DNA of 64,000 nt. It comes from Herminiimonas sp. KBW02. Its GTDB lineage: Bacteria; Pseudomonadota; Gammaproteobacteria; Burkholderiales; Burkholderiaceae_D. Where the stretch lies: contig NZ_QAJP01000002.1 of assembly GCF_003852535.1 (NCBI RefSeq), forward strand, positions 62,001 to 126,000. Reading direction: 5' to 3'. Under the pieces are notes generated by a model. It did no database searches, was not told where the DNA came from, and worked only from the letters and a program-made list of their open reading frames with translations. Positions 1 to 8,611 of this stretch are shown in pieces. The position numbers were made by a program, and so were the translations under genes. Positions within the stretch are counted from its first letter, which is position 1. The number at the start of each line of letters is the position of its first letter.

Positions 1-2
1 TG

Positions 3-332
3 ATCGGCTTTGGTTCGGCCCTGACCGGCACCGGTGGCCCGGTGCTGATCCTGCCGCTATTGATGTTGATGCGTCAGCCGCTGCCCTTCGCCGTCGTCGC
101 AGCACAGGCGATACAGTTTCCGATCGCCATCGCGAGCAGTACCGTGCATGCGCTGGAAGGACGGCTGGATATCAAACTCGCACTGATCTGTGGTGTGCTG
201 ATGCTGCTCGGCTCTTTCGCCGGACAACGTGCGGCGGCTGCCTTGAATGTGGCGCAACTGCAGCGCATGGTGGCGCTGCTCTTGCTGGCGGTAGGTCTGT
301 GGTTGGGCTGCTTACTGCTGCGCCTGCCTTAG
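3..332 (+). CDS. TauE/SafE family sulfite exporter-like permease (C-terminal part, cut by window edge)
   Basis: The open frame enters from the left edge and ends at the TAG at 330-332, giving about 109 residues of a hydrophobic protein. It starts with the glycine-rich stretch GFGSALTGTGGPVLILPLLM, which resembles the repeated motif of TauE/SafE inner-membrane permeases (sulfite, sulfoacetate or other organosulfur anion export), followed by two or three membrane spans and a short hydrophobic tail. The substrate cannot be read from this fragment. It meets the GNAT gene tail to tail, with the two stop codons overlapping by 4 nt. Confidence 0.75.
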   Translation: MGFGSALTGTGGPVLILPLLMLMRQPLPFAVVAAQAIQFPIAIASSTVHALEGRLDIKLALICGVLMLLGSFAGQRAAAALNVAQLQRMVALLLLAVGLWLGCLLLRLP

Positions 333-919
333 CGCACCATCTTTTGTGCCAGCATCGCCTTCACCTCATTCCACTCTGTATCGATGATGCTGAAGCGTAC
401 CGAATTGCGCTTGCGGCCATCCGGCATGATGCGTTCATGCCGGACTATGCCCTCCTGCTTCGCGCCTATGCGCAAAATCGCCGCGCGTGATTTCTCATTC
501 AATTCATCCGTCGTGAATTGCACGCGTATCGCCTGCATGGTTTCGAAGGCATGCGTCAACAGCAAATACTTGGCTTCGGTATTGATGCCGGAACGCTGGG
601 TCGAACTGCCTAACCAGGTGTGACCGATTTCCATCTTGCGGTTCGCCAGGTCTACCTTCCAGAAACGCGTGCTGCCGACGATCTGTCCGGTATCGCGGCG
701 GATGATGACGTAAGGCATGACGGTGCCGTTGTCACGTCCTTCCAGCGCCGTCGCAATGTATTTATCTACGCTGTCCGGCCCCGGAATCACGGTCACCTTC
801 ATATTCCATAACTCGCCATCGGCCGCAGCCTTTACCAGCTGTGCGGCATCTTCTTTTTGCAAAGGACGGAGTTCTACGGTCGGGCCTGTCAGTACAGGCT
901 GAATGAGCTGCTGTTTCAT
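329..919 (-). CDS. GNAT family N-acetyltransferase (RimJ/RimL type)
   Basis: A 196-residue protein with the layout of RimJ/RimL-like GNAT acetyltransferases, which move an acetyl group from acetyl-CoA to an amine. The N-terminal TVELRPLQKEDAAQL segment is the usual first strand and helix. The middle holds VGSTRFWKVD and the IGHTWLGSSTQRSGINTEAK segment, where this subfamily binds acetyl-CoA, and the end holds NEKSRAAILRIGAKQEG, the typical last helix. The protein or small-molecule substrate is unknown. It is a single leftward gene with imuA starting divergently about 245 bp away. Confidence 0.85.
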   Translation of the reverse strand: MKQQLIQPVLTGPTVELRPLQKEDAAQLVKAAADGELWNMKVTVIPGPDSVDKYIATALEGRDNGTVMPYVIIRRDTGQIVGSTRFWKVDLANRKMEIGHTWLGSSTQRSGINTEAKYLLLTHAFETMQAIRVQFTTDELNEKSRAAILRIGAKQEGIVRHERIMPDGRKRNSVRFSIIDTEWNEVKAMLAQKMVR

Positions 920-1089
920 TGATAGCTGTTTGCGTGTCGTTACGTTACCGGACTCTCATCATAAAACGCGCAGGAAAACTGATGCAAAAATATTGCCAAG
1001 TGGAATCCGCAAGCCGGAAGCAACGCCGCCGATAGCATTCCGGCAAGCCCTGCAAATAAATCCGCACCTTTTCGACCAAAGCTTTTATA

Positions 1090-1105
1090 CTGTACATATA
1101 TACAG
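1090..1105 (+). promoter_or_regulatory. LexA (SOS) box of the imuA-imuB-dnaE2 cassette
   Basis: CTGTACATATATACAG fits the LexA consensus CTGT-N8-ACAG. TATATT (1106-1111) follows at once and suits a -10 element, so bound LexA would cover the promoter. A good ribosome site, TTTGGAGGT (1153-1161), precedes the ATG at 1165, 59 nt from the box. The same arrangement recurs at 11737 and 57381. Confidence 0.92.
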
Positions 1106-1164
1106 TATATTGACACATGTAAATCAATAAAAGCTTTATCGCCAAGCAATACTTTGGAGGTCGT

Positions 1165-1959
1165 ATGGCTGCCGCCCTGCACTTATCCCGATCCTTTGCC
1201 CTACCTGTCGCCGCCCCCGAGCATCCGTCCACACTGCCGGATGCCGTCTGGCGCGCTGATCAGATGGGTTCTTATCGTTCAACCCCGGTTCCATCCGGCT
1301 ACCAGGCACTGGATCGCGAATTACCAAACGGCGGCTGGCCACCTTCTGTATTGATTGAATTACTCATGGCACAGCCCGGCATAGGCGAGCTGCGTTTGCT
1401 CGCACCTGCGCTGGCACGTCTCACGCAAGCCGACAAAACCGTAATCCTGCTGGGGCCACCACATATACCCTACCCAGCCGCACTGGAAGATCTGGGCATA
1501 CGTTTAAAGAAACTGATCCTGATCGAAACCGACAAGCCTGCTGATCGTATCTGGGCCATAGAACAAACCTTGAAAAGCGCCAGCTTCGGTGCGCTGCTGT
1601 GCTGGTTGCCGCAAGCCCGCACTGATCATTTACGTCGCCTGCAACTGGCAGCGGCTGGTGGTGAAGGCCTGAGCTTTGTCTTTCGCCCGCTCAATACGCA
1701 AGACACTTCGTCACCCGCACCGCTGCGCATCGCCTGCCAGCCAGCCGCCGCCGGACGCATGTCGGTTGAACTCATCAAACGGCGTGGCCCCATACACGCC
1801 GCCCCCTTAATCCTGCCGCTGGCCATACCTGAGATCCTGCGGCAGCCACTCACTCATCGCATGTCAGGCAAAACCTTTTCTGATACTTCTACCTATGCTG
1901 TGGATCGCCCTACACTTGCCGCAACTGCCGCTAGACGCCGCGCTACGTTGCCGGCTTAG
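1165..1959 (+). CDS. imuA: ImuA, SOS-induced translesion synthesis accessory protein (cassette copy)
   Basis: A 264-residue RecA/SulA-related protein, the first gene of the SOS mutasome cassette. ImuA works with the inactive Y-family protein ImuB and the polymerase DnaE2 to copy past DNA lesions. Family landmarks are LPNGGWPPSVLIELLMAQPG near residue 50, the GALLCWLPQAR strand and the RMSVELIKRRGP segment near the end. The ATG at 1165 sits just behind the ribosome site TTTGGAGGT. The 3' end overlaps imuB by 65 nt in another frame, which suggests coupled translation. A paralogue with its own LexA box lies at 57457. Confidence 0.93.
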   Translation: MAAALHLSRSFALPVAAPEHPSTLPDAVWRADQMGSYRSTPVPSGYQALDRELPNGGWPPSVLIELLMAQPGIGELRLLAPALARLTQADKTVILLGPPHIPYPAALEDLGIRLKKLILIETDKPADRIWAIEQTLKSASFGALLCWLPQARTDHLRRLQLAAAGGEGLSFVFRPLNTQDTSSPAPLRIACQPAAAGRMSVELIKRRGPIHAAPLILPLAIPEILRQPLTHRMSGKTFSDTSTYAVDRPTLAATAARRRATLPA

Positions 1960-3409
1960 GCATACCTCCTGCGAGCCGGATCCATATGACCATACCCCTA
2001 TCGTCATATGCGAACGGAACATCGTAGGCTGGTGCAATCAACTGGCGGATGATGCAGGCATACGCGCGGGCAGTTCGGAAGCCAGTGCACGCGCGCTGGC
2101 GGCTGACCTGCAATCATTGCTGCGCGATCCTGCGCAGGAAACAAAAGCATTGGAAGAAGCCGCGCTGTGGAGTTTGCACTTCACCCCGCATGTCGTCTTG
2201 CGTCCTGACGGATTGCTGCTGGAAGTCGGTGCCAGCCTGCGCCTGTTCGGCGGCCACCAACGCATCGCCACACAATTACTCAGCGGCTTGCTGGAACTCG
2301 GCCTGCATGCACGCCTGGCCAGTGCCGCTACCGCAGGCGGAGCATGGTTACGGGCGCAAACGGAAGGCATCACACAAGTGTTTGCACATGATGGCGACAT
2401 CAGCGCTGCGCTCGATCCCCTTCCCTTGCATGTGCTGGATCATGCGCAAGCGCATCTGGATACGCTGGATGGCATAGGCTGTCACTGCCTCGCTGACTTG
2501 CGTCAATTGCCACGAGCCGGTGTCGCGCGTCGCTTCGGCCAGGCGCTGCTGAGTGAACTGGATCGTGCTTACGGCACGGAAGCAGAGGCACACCAGTGGT
2601 TTGAAGCACCCGCCACCTTCGACGTCAAACTGGAGTTGCCGGCGCGTGTCGAACATACCGAAGCACTGCTGTTTGCCGCACGTCGTTTGCTGCTGCAACT
2701 GACAGGATGGCTCAGTGCACGTCATGCTGCAGTCGCCGGTATCACACTCCACCTGCATCATGAATCGACACGGCAGCGCGATCATCGCAGCACCGCCGTC
2801 AGCATTCAGCTCGGTATGCCGAGTCGCGACATCGATCATCTGGCGCTCTTGTTACGCGAACGCATGGGGCAACTCGACTTGATTGCACCCGTTATCGAGA
2901 TCAGTCTGAAGGCAGATCAGATCACCGCGCAGGCAGCACCGAATACCGAGTTATTCCCGACCCCGACCTCGGATGCAGAAAATACCGGACGTCTGGTCGA
3001 ACGCCTGCAAAGCCGACTCGGCAATGACGCGGTGCGCCAGCTCTCGGTATTTGCCGATCACAGGCCGGAAAAAAGTGTCATGAGCAAGGTACTCAGCCAT
3101 CAACAAGCTGTACGACGCAATGCACGCAATGAAGTTGCTGACACACACCCCCATTGCGTGCGACCGACCTGGCTGCTGCCGCAACCGCTAGCCTTGCACA
3201 CGCATCAACACAAGCCTTTTTACCAAAGTCCGCTGACCTTGCTGACCGGGCCGGAACGCATAGAATCCGGCTGGTGGGATGATGGACTCGCCACGCGCGA
3301 TTACTTCATTGCACAAAACGAACAGCATGTATTGCTCTGGATCTTCCGCTTGCGCACCACCAGCAGTACGCACGGTTCAGGCTGGTTCCTGCATGGCTTA
3401 TTCGCCTGA
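1895..3409 (+). CDS. imuB: ImuB, catalytically inactive Y-family polymerase-like mutasome hub
   Basis: A 504-residue Y-family polymerase homologue. It starts MLWIALHLPQLPLDAALR, where active Y-family enzymes carry an acidic metal-binding motif near the N-terminus; the missing acidic residues fit the known lack of catalysis in ImuB. The LDGIGCHCLADLRQLPRAGV segment (about 191-210) is the helix-hairpin-helix-like thumb. QLSVF at residues 382-386 resembles the beta-clamp binding pentapeptide (QLSLF type), and the C-terminus ends WFLHGLFA as usual for the family. The start lies inside imuA, and dnaE2 begins 18 nt after the stop. Confidence 0.93.
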   Translation: MLWIALHLPQLPLDAALRCRLRHTSCEPDPYDHTPIVICERNIVGWCNQLADDAGIRAGSSEASARALAADLQSLLRDPAQETKALEEAALWSLHFTPHVVLRPDGLLLEVGASLRLFGGHQRIATQLLSGLLELGLHARLASAATAGGAWLRAQTEGITQVFAHDGDISAALDPLPLHVLDHAQAHLDTLDGIGCHCLADLRQLPRAGVARRFGQALLSELDRAYGTEAEAHQWFEAPATFDVKLELPARVEHTEALLFAARRLLLQLTGWLSARHAAVAGITLHLHHESTRQRDHRSTAVSIQLGMPSRDIDHLALLLRERMGQLDLIAPVIEISLKADQITAQAAPNTELFPTPTSDAENTGRLVERLQSRLGNDAVRQLSVFADHRPEKSVMSKVLSHQQAVRRNARNEVADTHPHCVRPTWLLPQPLALHTHQHKPFYQSPLTLLTGPERIESGWWDDGLATRDYFIAQNEQHVLLWIFRLRTTSSTHGSGWFLHGLFA

Positions 3410-3427
3410 TATGCGACACAGAAGCTC

Positions 3428-6400
3428 ATGCTGCCCAGCCTGCCCTCCTATGCGGAATTGCATTGCCGCTCCAACTTCAGCTTCCTGCATGGCGCTTCGC
3501 ATCCGGAAGAACTGGTAGAACGCTCCTGCGACCTCGGTTACAGCAGCCTCGCCATTACCGATGAATGCTCGCTGGCTGGTGTGGTGCGCGCACATGTGGA
3601 AGCAAAGAAGCGCGAACTGCACCTGATCATAGGCAGCGAAATCAAACTGGCTTGCGGCACGAAGCTGCTCTTCCTCGCACGCAACAAAACAGGCTATGGC
3701 AATTTATCCGAACTGATCACGCTGGCGCGACGCCGTGCCGCGAAAGGCAGCTACACCCTCTATCGCAGCGACCTCGATGCACAGCCTGATGACAGCGCGG
3801 CGCATCTGATGCATTTACCGGATTGCCTCGCCATCCTGCTGCCGCAACGTTCTGTCAGTCTTGACGAACTAAGCGAGCAGGCAGCATGGCTCAAACAGAC
3901 ATTCGGCAAGCGTGCATGGATCGCTGTTGAGTTGCTGCACTGGTCAGGTGATGAGCACTGGCTGACACAACTCAGGCACGTGGCGGCACAACAATCGCTG
4001 TCATTGGTGGCCATGGGCGATGTGCTCATGCATGTGCGTTCACGCAAACCTTTGCAAGACACGCTGACGGCAGTGCGCCTAGGCAAATCGATAGCCGAAT
4101 GCGGAATGGCGCTGCAGCCGAATGCCGAACAGCATCTGCGTTCGCGTTTACGGCTGTCGCAGGTTTATCCGGCAGCCTTGCTGGAAGAAACACTCAAGTT
4201 GGCTGCGCTCTGTACTTTTTCGCTGGAAGAACTCCGCTATCAATATCCGAAAGAGATCGTCCCGGATGGTGTAACGATGGCAGCCTATCTGCGCCGTCTG
4301 ACGTATGAAGGTGCCACGCAAAGACGCTACAAAAATGGCCTTCCTGAGCATCTACGCACACAGATAGAACATGAACTCAGCCTGATCCACGAACTGCGTT
4401 ATGAGCCTTACTTCCTCACGGTGTACGACATCGTCAAGTTTGCCCGCAGCCGGGACATCCTGTGCCAGGGACGCGGCTCGGCGGCCAACTCCATCGTCTG
4501 CTATTGCCTCGGCATCACTGAAGTCGATCCGTCGCGCAGCAGCGTCCTGTTTGAACGTTTCATTTCACGTGAACGCAATGAACCGCCGGACATTGATGTC
4601 GATTTCGAGCACCAGCGACGTGAAGAAGTCATGCAATACATTTACGGCAAATACGGCCGTCATCGTGCCGCATTAACCGCAGCCCTGATCACCTATCGCC
4701 CACGTTCGGCGATGAAAGATGTCGGCAAGGCGCTGGGCCTGGACTTTGAACAGGTCAATCGCCTGTCGCAATCGCATAAATGGTGGGACGGCAAACAAAT
4801 CGGCGCAGATCGCCTGCAGGAAAACGGTTTTGATCCGGCCTCACCTATCGTACAGAAACTGGTGGAGCTGACGCACACCCTGATCGGTTTTCCGCGTCAT
4901 CTGTCACAACATACCGGTGGCTTTGTCATCTCACACGATAGTCTGGCGCGCCTGGTACCGATCGAAAATGCCGCAATGAAAGACCGCAACGTCATTGAAT
5001 GGGACAAGGACGATCTGGATGCCCTGGGTTTGCTCAAAGTCGATGTACTCGCGCTCGGCATGCTGTCTGCGATACAGCGTGCGCTGAAGATGATAGGTCA
5101 ACGGCGCGGTACTGACTTCGAACTACAGGACATCCATGATGACGACGCTGCCACCTACGAAATGATCTGCGCCGCCGACACCATAGGCGTATTCCAGATC
5201 GAATCGCGCGCGCAAATGTCGATGCTGCCGCGCCTGCGCCCGACCTGTTACTACGACCTGGTGATACAGGTCGCCATCGTCAGGCCGGGGCCTATACAAG
5301 GCGGCATGGTGCATCCTTACCTGAAGAACCGGCGCATGAATAAGGACGACATTATTTACCCCGGTGATGAAATAGAAGAAGCGCTATCCCGTACTTGTGG
5401 CGTTCCCATCTTCCAGGAACAGGTCATGCAAATCGCGGTACTTGCGGCTGGATACTCTGCCGGTGAAGCGGATGATTTGCGGCGCTCGATGGCCGCATGG
5501 AAACGCAAAGGCAATCTGGAAAAACACGAAAAAAAACTCAAGGACGGACTCGCGGCAAATGGCTACGACCCGACTTTCGCCGACCGCCTGTTCGAACAAA
5601 TCAAAGGCTTCGGTGAATACGGCTTCCCCGAATCGCATGCCGCCAGTTTCGCGCTGCTGGTCTATGTCTCGGCATGGATCAAGTGCCATGAACCGGCGGC
5701 TTTCCTCGCGGCCCTGCTGAACTCACAACCGATGGGATTTTATTCTGCGTCGCAACTGGTGCAGGATGCGAAGCGCCATGGCGTACCGGTACGTCCGGTC
5801 GACATCATGATCAGCGCAACAGATTCAACGATGGAAGACATACACGCGCCCTATCCGGCAGTACGCCTTGGCTTGCATATGGTCAAAGGCTTATCACTGG
5901 CCGCAGCCGGGCGCATAGTCGCAGCGCGTGCGCGTCGCAGCTTTAACAATATCGATGATCTGGCACGTCGCGCCGCACTGGATCAGCATGAGCTCAGTGC
6001 ACTGGCACGTGCCAACGCACTGCTCGCGCTGAGCGGTCATCGTCGCCAGGCCAAATGGGAAGTCGCCGGCATGCTGCCGCCGCCAGCCTTGTTGCGCGAT
6101 GCACCGATAGTGGAAGCGCCGTTAATCCTGCCGCCAGCCAGCGAAGGCCAGGAAATCATCGCCGACTATGCCAGCACCGGCCTGACCCTGCAGCGCCATC
6201 CGCTCGCATTGCTGCGACCACGACTCAAGCAAATGAATTTGTCGACGGCACTGGAAATGAAAGGCTTTGCCAACCGCAAGCTGGCGCGCACCACCGGCAT
6301 CGTCACGATGCGACAACGGCCACCGACCGCCAAAGGCACCATGTTCGTCACACTGGAAGATGAAACCGGCATCACCAACGTCATCATCTGGCCCGATCTG

Positions 6401-6559
6401 GTCGACAAACAGCGCAAGGAAATCCTGCATGCGCAATTAATGACCGTCTACGGCATCTGGCAATCGAAAGACGATGTACGTCATCTGGTCGCCAAACGCA
6501 TCGTCGATCATTCCGAACTACTCGGCGAACTCTCTATCTCCAGTCGGGACTTCCAGTAA
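3428..6559 (+). CDS. dnaE2: DnaE2 (ImuC), error-prone DNA polymerase III alpha subunit
   Basis: A 1043-residue C-family polymerase, the catalytic member of the ImuA-ImuB-DnaE2 mutasome. The N-terminal PHP domain opens with ELHCRSNFSFLHGASHPEEL. The palm motif PPDIDVDF (386-393) carries the metal-binding aspartates D390 and D392, with a third likely in LLKVDVLALGML near residue 539. A helix-hairpin-helix region and a C-terminal OB fold (TGIVTMRQRPPTAKGTMFVT) follow. The length is typical for DnaE2 and shorter than replicative DnaE. Third gene of the SOS operon, convergent with the anti-sigma gene. Confidence 0.95.
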   Translation: MLPSLPSYAELHCRSNFSFLHGASHPEELVERSCDLGYSSLAITDECSLAGVVRAHVEAKKRELHLIIGSEIKLACGTKLLFLARNKTGYGNLSELITLARRRAAKGSYTLYRSDLDAQPDDSAAHLMHLPDCLAILLPQRSVSLDELSEQAAWLKQTFGKRAWIAVELLHWSGDEHWLTQLRHVAAQQSLSLVAMGDVLMHVRSRKPLQDTLTAVRLGKSIAECGMALQPNAEQHLRSRLRLSQVYPAALLEETLKLAALCTFSLEELRYQYPKEIVPDGVTMAAYLRRLTYEGATQRRYKNGLPEHLRTQIEHELSLIHELRYEPYFLTVYDIVKFARSRDILCQGRGSAANSIVCYCLGITEVDPSRSSVLFERFISRERNEPPDIDVDFEHQRREEVMQYIYGKYGRHRAALTAALITYRPRSAMKDVGKALGLDFEQVNRLSQSHKWWDGKQIGADRLQENGFDPASPIVQKLVELTHTLIGFPRHLSQHTGGFVISHDSLARLVPIENAAMKDRNVIEWDKDDLDALGLLKVDVLALGMLSAIQRALKMIGQRRGTDFELQDIHDDDAATYEMICAADTIGVFQIESRAQMSMLPRLRPTCYYDLVIQVAIVRPGPIQGGMVHPYLKNRRMNKDDIIYPGDEIEEALSRTCGVPIFQEQVMQIAVLAAGYSAGEADDLRRSMAAWKRKGNLEKHEKKLKDGLAANGYDPTFADRLFEQIKGFGEYGFPESHAASFALLVYVSAWIKCHEPAAFLAALLNSQPMGFYSASQLVQDAKRHGVPVRPVDIMISATDSTMEDIHAPYPAVRLGLHMVKGLSLAAAGRIVAARARRSFNNIDDLARRAALDQHELSALARANALLALSGHRRQAKWEVAGMLPPPALLRDAPIVEAPLILPPASEGQEIIADYASTGLTLQRHPLALLRPRLKQMNLSTALEMKGFANRKLARTTGIVTMRQRPPTAKGTMFVTLEDETGITNVIIWPDLVDKQRKEILHAQLMTVYGIWQSKDDVRHLVAKRIVDHSELLGELSISSRDFQ

Positions 6560-6574
6560 GCGCCAAGTACCGTT

Positions 6575-7276
6575 TCAAGTCGTCAGTTTGACGGCACGAC
6601 CGATATAGAGGATAGGTCCGGTCGGACGACCTATAGGCGAACCGGCTTCAGGCTCCAGGGTGATTTCGAAGAGCTGGTTCGCCTGCATAGGAGGTAAATG
6701 ATCCAGCGTATAAGTCGCATCCTTGCCTGGACTGACCAGGCCCAGCGATACCGGACCGTTCCAGCCGTCGCCCTTGGTCCAGAACTGCAAGGACTTGTTG
6801 GCAGGGACCTCTTCCTTGCCCAATGGTTGCAACTGCAATTGTTGTCCCAGCTTGGCTTGTACTATCCAGCCCGGCGTCTGTCCTTTAGGATCGACCAGCA
6901 CCACCATGAACTTGGTTTCGGTCGCGACCGGACGTGTCACCATCAGCACAGCCAGCAAGACAGCGGCAGCCATGCTGCCGGCACTGAGCAAGCGCCATAA
7001 ACGTACGTTATTCCACAAGCCGACCCAGCCGGACTCCAGTGCGCGCGTCGCCGGCCGTATGCTGGCGGCAATACGTGGCCATAACTGCGGTGGCAATTCC
7101 TGTGGCTCCGGGATAGCCGTGAGTGGCATCAGACGCTGCTCCCACTGTTGGACGGCATGACGCAGTGCGTCTTCCCGTGGCAGGCGAGCTTCCACTTCCT
7201 TGCGTTGCGCAGCGTTCAGCGTGCCGAGAACATATTCACCGGCGAGCTGTTGCAACTCGTCATCCGATTCATTCAT
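6575..7276 (-). CDS. Anti-sigma factor, RskA-like
   Basis: A 233-residue single-pass membrane anti-sigma factor expected to hold the neighbouring ECF sigma factor inactive. The cytoplasmic N-terminus (LAGEYVLGTLNAAQRKEVEA) matches the RskA anti-sigma domain. A membrane span (AGSMAAAVLLAVLMV) lies near residue 115 and the periplasmic C-terminal domain ends with a PTGPILYIGRAV strand. I prefer the ATG at 7276 because it forms an ATGA overlap with the sigma stop codon; an ATG nine bases upstream is possible. No zinc-binding HxxxCxxC motif is seen. Confidence 0.88.
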   Translation of the reverse strand: MNESDDELQQLAGEYVLGTLNAAQRKEVEARLPREDALRHAVQQWEQRLMPLTAIPEPQELPPQLWPRIAASIRPATRALESGWVGLWNNVRLWRLLSAGSMAAAVLLAVLMVTRPVATETKFMVVLVDPKGQTPGWIVQAKLGQQLQLQPLGKEEVPANKSLQFWTKGDGWNGPVSLGLVSPGKDATYTLDHLPPMQANQLFEITLEPEAGSPIGRPTGPILYIGRAVKLTT

Positions 7277-7923
7277 CCCATGCACTCCCGTAACGCCAGC
7301 AAACCTCGTTTAATCCACGCCTTGACCGATCCTACCGGCGACTTCATGCGCTCCGCAATTTCGCGATGACTACAACCGTCGACATATGCATACAGCAGAC
7401 TACTGCGTTTAGCCTGATCCAGATGCGACAGGCAGTCATCCAGCTTGCCGAGATTGACATGCGTTTCAAACGGATCATGTGCATCCTCGCCCTGCTGTGC
7501 ATCCAGTGCATCTACCGTGTCCTCGTCAGTATAAATTTCCTGCTGACGATCACGCATCAGATTCAGCGCCTGGTGCCGCACTATGCTGTGTATCCAGCCA
7601 CGTCCCGCACCGCGTGCCGCATCGAAACTGCCCGCCTTGCGCCAGATATTGACGAAGGCGTCATGCAACACGTCCTCTGCCAATGCCCGCTGCCGCACGA
7701 TACGCAGGGCGACGCCCAGCAGACGTTGGCCATCCTGCCGGTAGATCTGCTGTAGCGCTTCTTGCTCACCGCGGGCACAAGCCCGCAAGGCGGCATCGTA
7801 ATCAAAGGAGTCTTCGTTCAAGGATAAATACGCCAGTAAGTAATCGGCTGCAAACAGTCTTGTCAGCCGATTATAACTGCTGCAACTTTGCCCGCCGACA
7901 ATTGTGACGGGCAAGGATGACAT
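7273..7923 (-). CDS. ECF RNA polymerase sigma factor (SigK-like)
   Basis: A 216-residue sigma-70 family factor of the ECF type. Region 2 is seen as LRIVRQRALAEDVLHDAFVN and GRGWIHSIVRHQALNLMRD, and region 4 as the helix-turn-helix CSHREIAERMKSPVGSVKAW. The frame at 7923 overlaps the stop of the DUF3455 gene by one base (TAATG); the first 30 or so residues are poorly conserved in character, so a later start near residue 35 cannot be excluded. It is coupled to the anti-sigma gene downstream. The inducing signal is unknown. Confidence 0.9.
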   Translation of the reverse strand: MSSLPVTIVGGQSCSSYNRLTRLFAADYLLAYLSLNEDSFDYDAALRACARGEQEALQQIYRQDGQRLLGVALRIVRQRALAEDVLHDAFVNIWRKAGSFDAARGAGRGWIHSIVRHQALNLMRDRQQEIYTDEDTVDALDAQQGEDAHDPFETHVNLGKLDDCLSHLDQAKRSSLLYAYVDGCSHREIAERMKSPVGSVKAWIKRGLLALRECMG

Positions 7924-8456
7924 TACATGGCTTTCCAGAAGATGTAGTCAGCCTGGTACTTGACGATTTGCTTGGCGCCCAGATTGGCTGCGGCACAAGC
8001 CGAAGCTGGTGCTACGCCGCCTTTGGTCGCTACGCGCTGGATGAAGGTCACGCCACTCATTGCGCCGTTACCCATAGCAGGATTGGCCTTGACCAGTTGC
8101 AGCGGAATGTTGCCAGTGCCGCCAGGGGAGACTGCCAGCTGGGTAGCTGTGATTTTCGAACCATCATTGCTTTCCCAGGTTGCTGGTGGGCCAAAGTATT
8201 TGCCTACGGCCTTGCCGCTACGATCCGACAAGACAGCGTCAGGACCAACGAATACCCATTCATGCTGGTCTGTCGTGTCTTTTTTGACTTTGCATTCATA
8301 GGTAATATCACCGGCGCCTACTGTTTCCAGTGCGACCTTGTTGCCTGCAGGAACCTGAACTGCTGCTGGAAGTGCATCTTGTGAAAACGGCGCAGCCCAT
8401 GCGCTGGAAAATGCGGCAAAACCGGCCAGGACGACAACGGAATGGAGCTTATTCAT
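7923..8456 (-). CDS. DUF3455 domain secreted protein
   Basis: A 177-residue protein with a Sec signal peptide (MNKLHSVVVLAGFAAFSSAW, cleavage near AWA) and one DUF3455 domain: PAGNKVALETVGAGDITYEC, a central HEWVFVGPDAVLSDRSGK stretch and the closing YQADYIFW. The function of the family is not established. The ATG at 8456 is chosen because it starts the signal peptide. It is the first gene of an operon with the ECF sigma and anti-sigma genes, so it may be both a target and a part of that stress circuit (inference). Confidence 0.85.
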   Translation of the reverse strand: MNKLHSVVVLAGFAAFSSAWAAPFSQDALPAAVQVPAGNKVALETVGAGDITYECKVKKDTTDQHEWVFVGPDAVLSDRSGKAVGKYFGPPATWESNDGSKITATQLAVSPGGTGNIPLQLVKANPAMGNGAMSGVTFIQRVATKGGVAPASACAAANLGAKQIVKYQADYIFWKAM

Positions 8457-8611
8457 GATGGTTTCCTTTTTGTAGTGGATAAGTGTGACCAACAAGAGCT
8501 ACCGCTATTGCGATAATCCGGTTGATGCAGGTACTACCCACGGGAAACCAATTTGGAGGCAGGGTCAGGAAAATATTTTTAAATTATTTTTAATCTACGC
8601 CCTGCCGCAGC

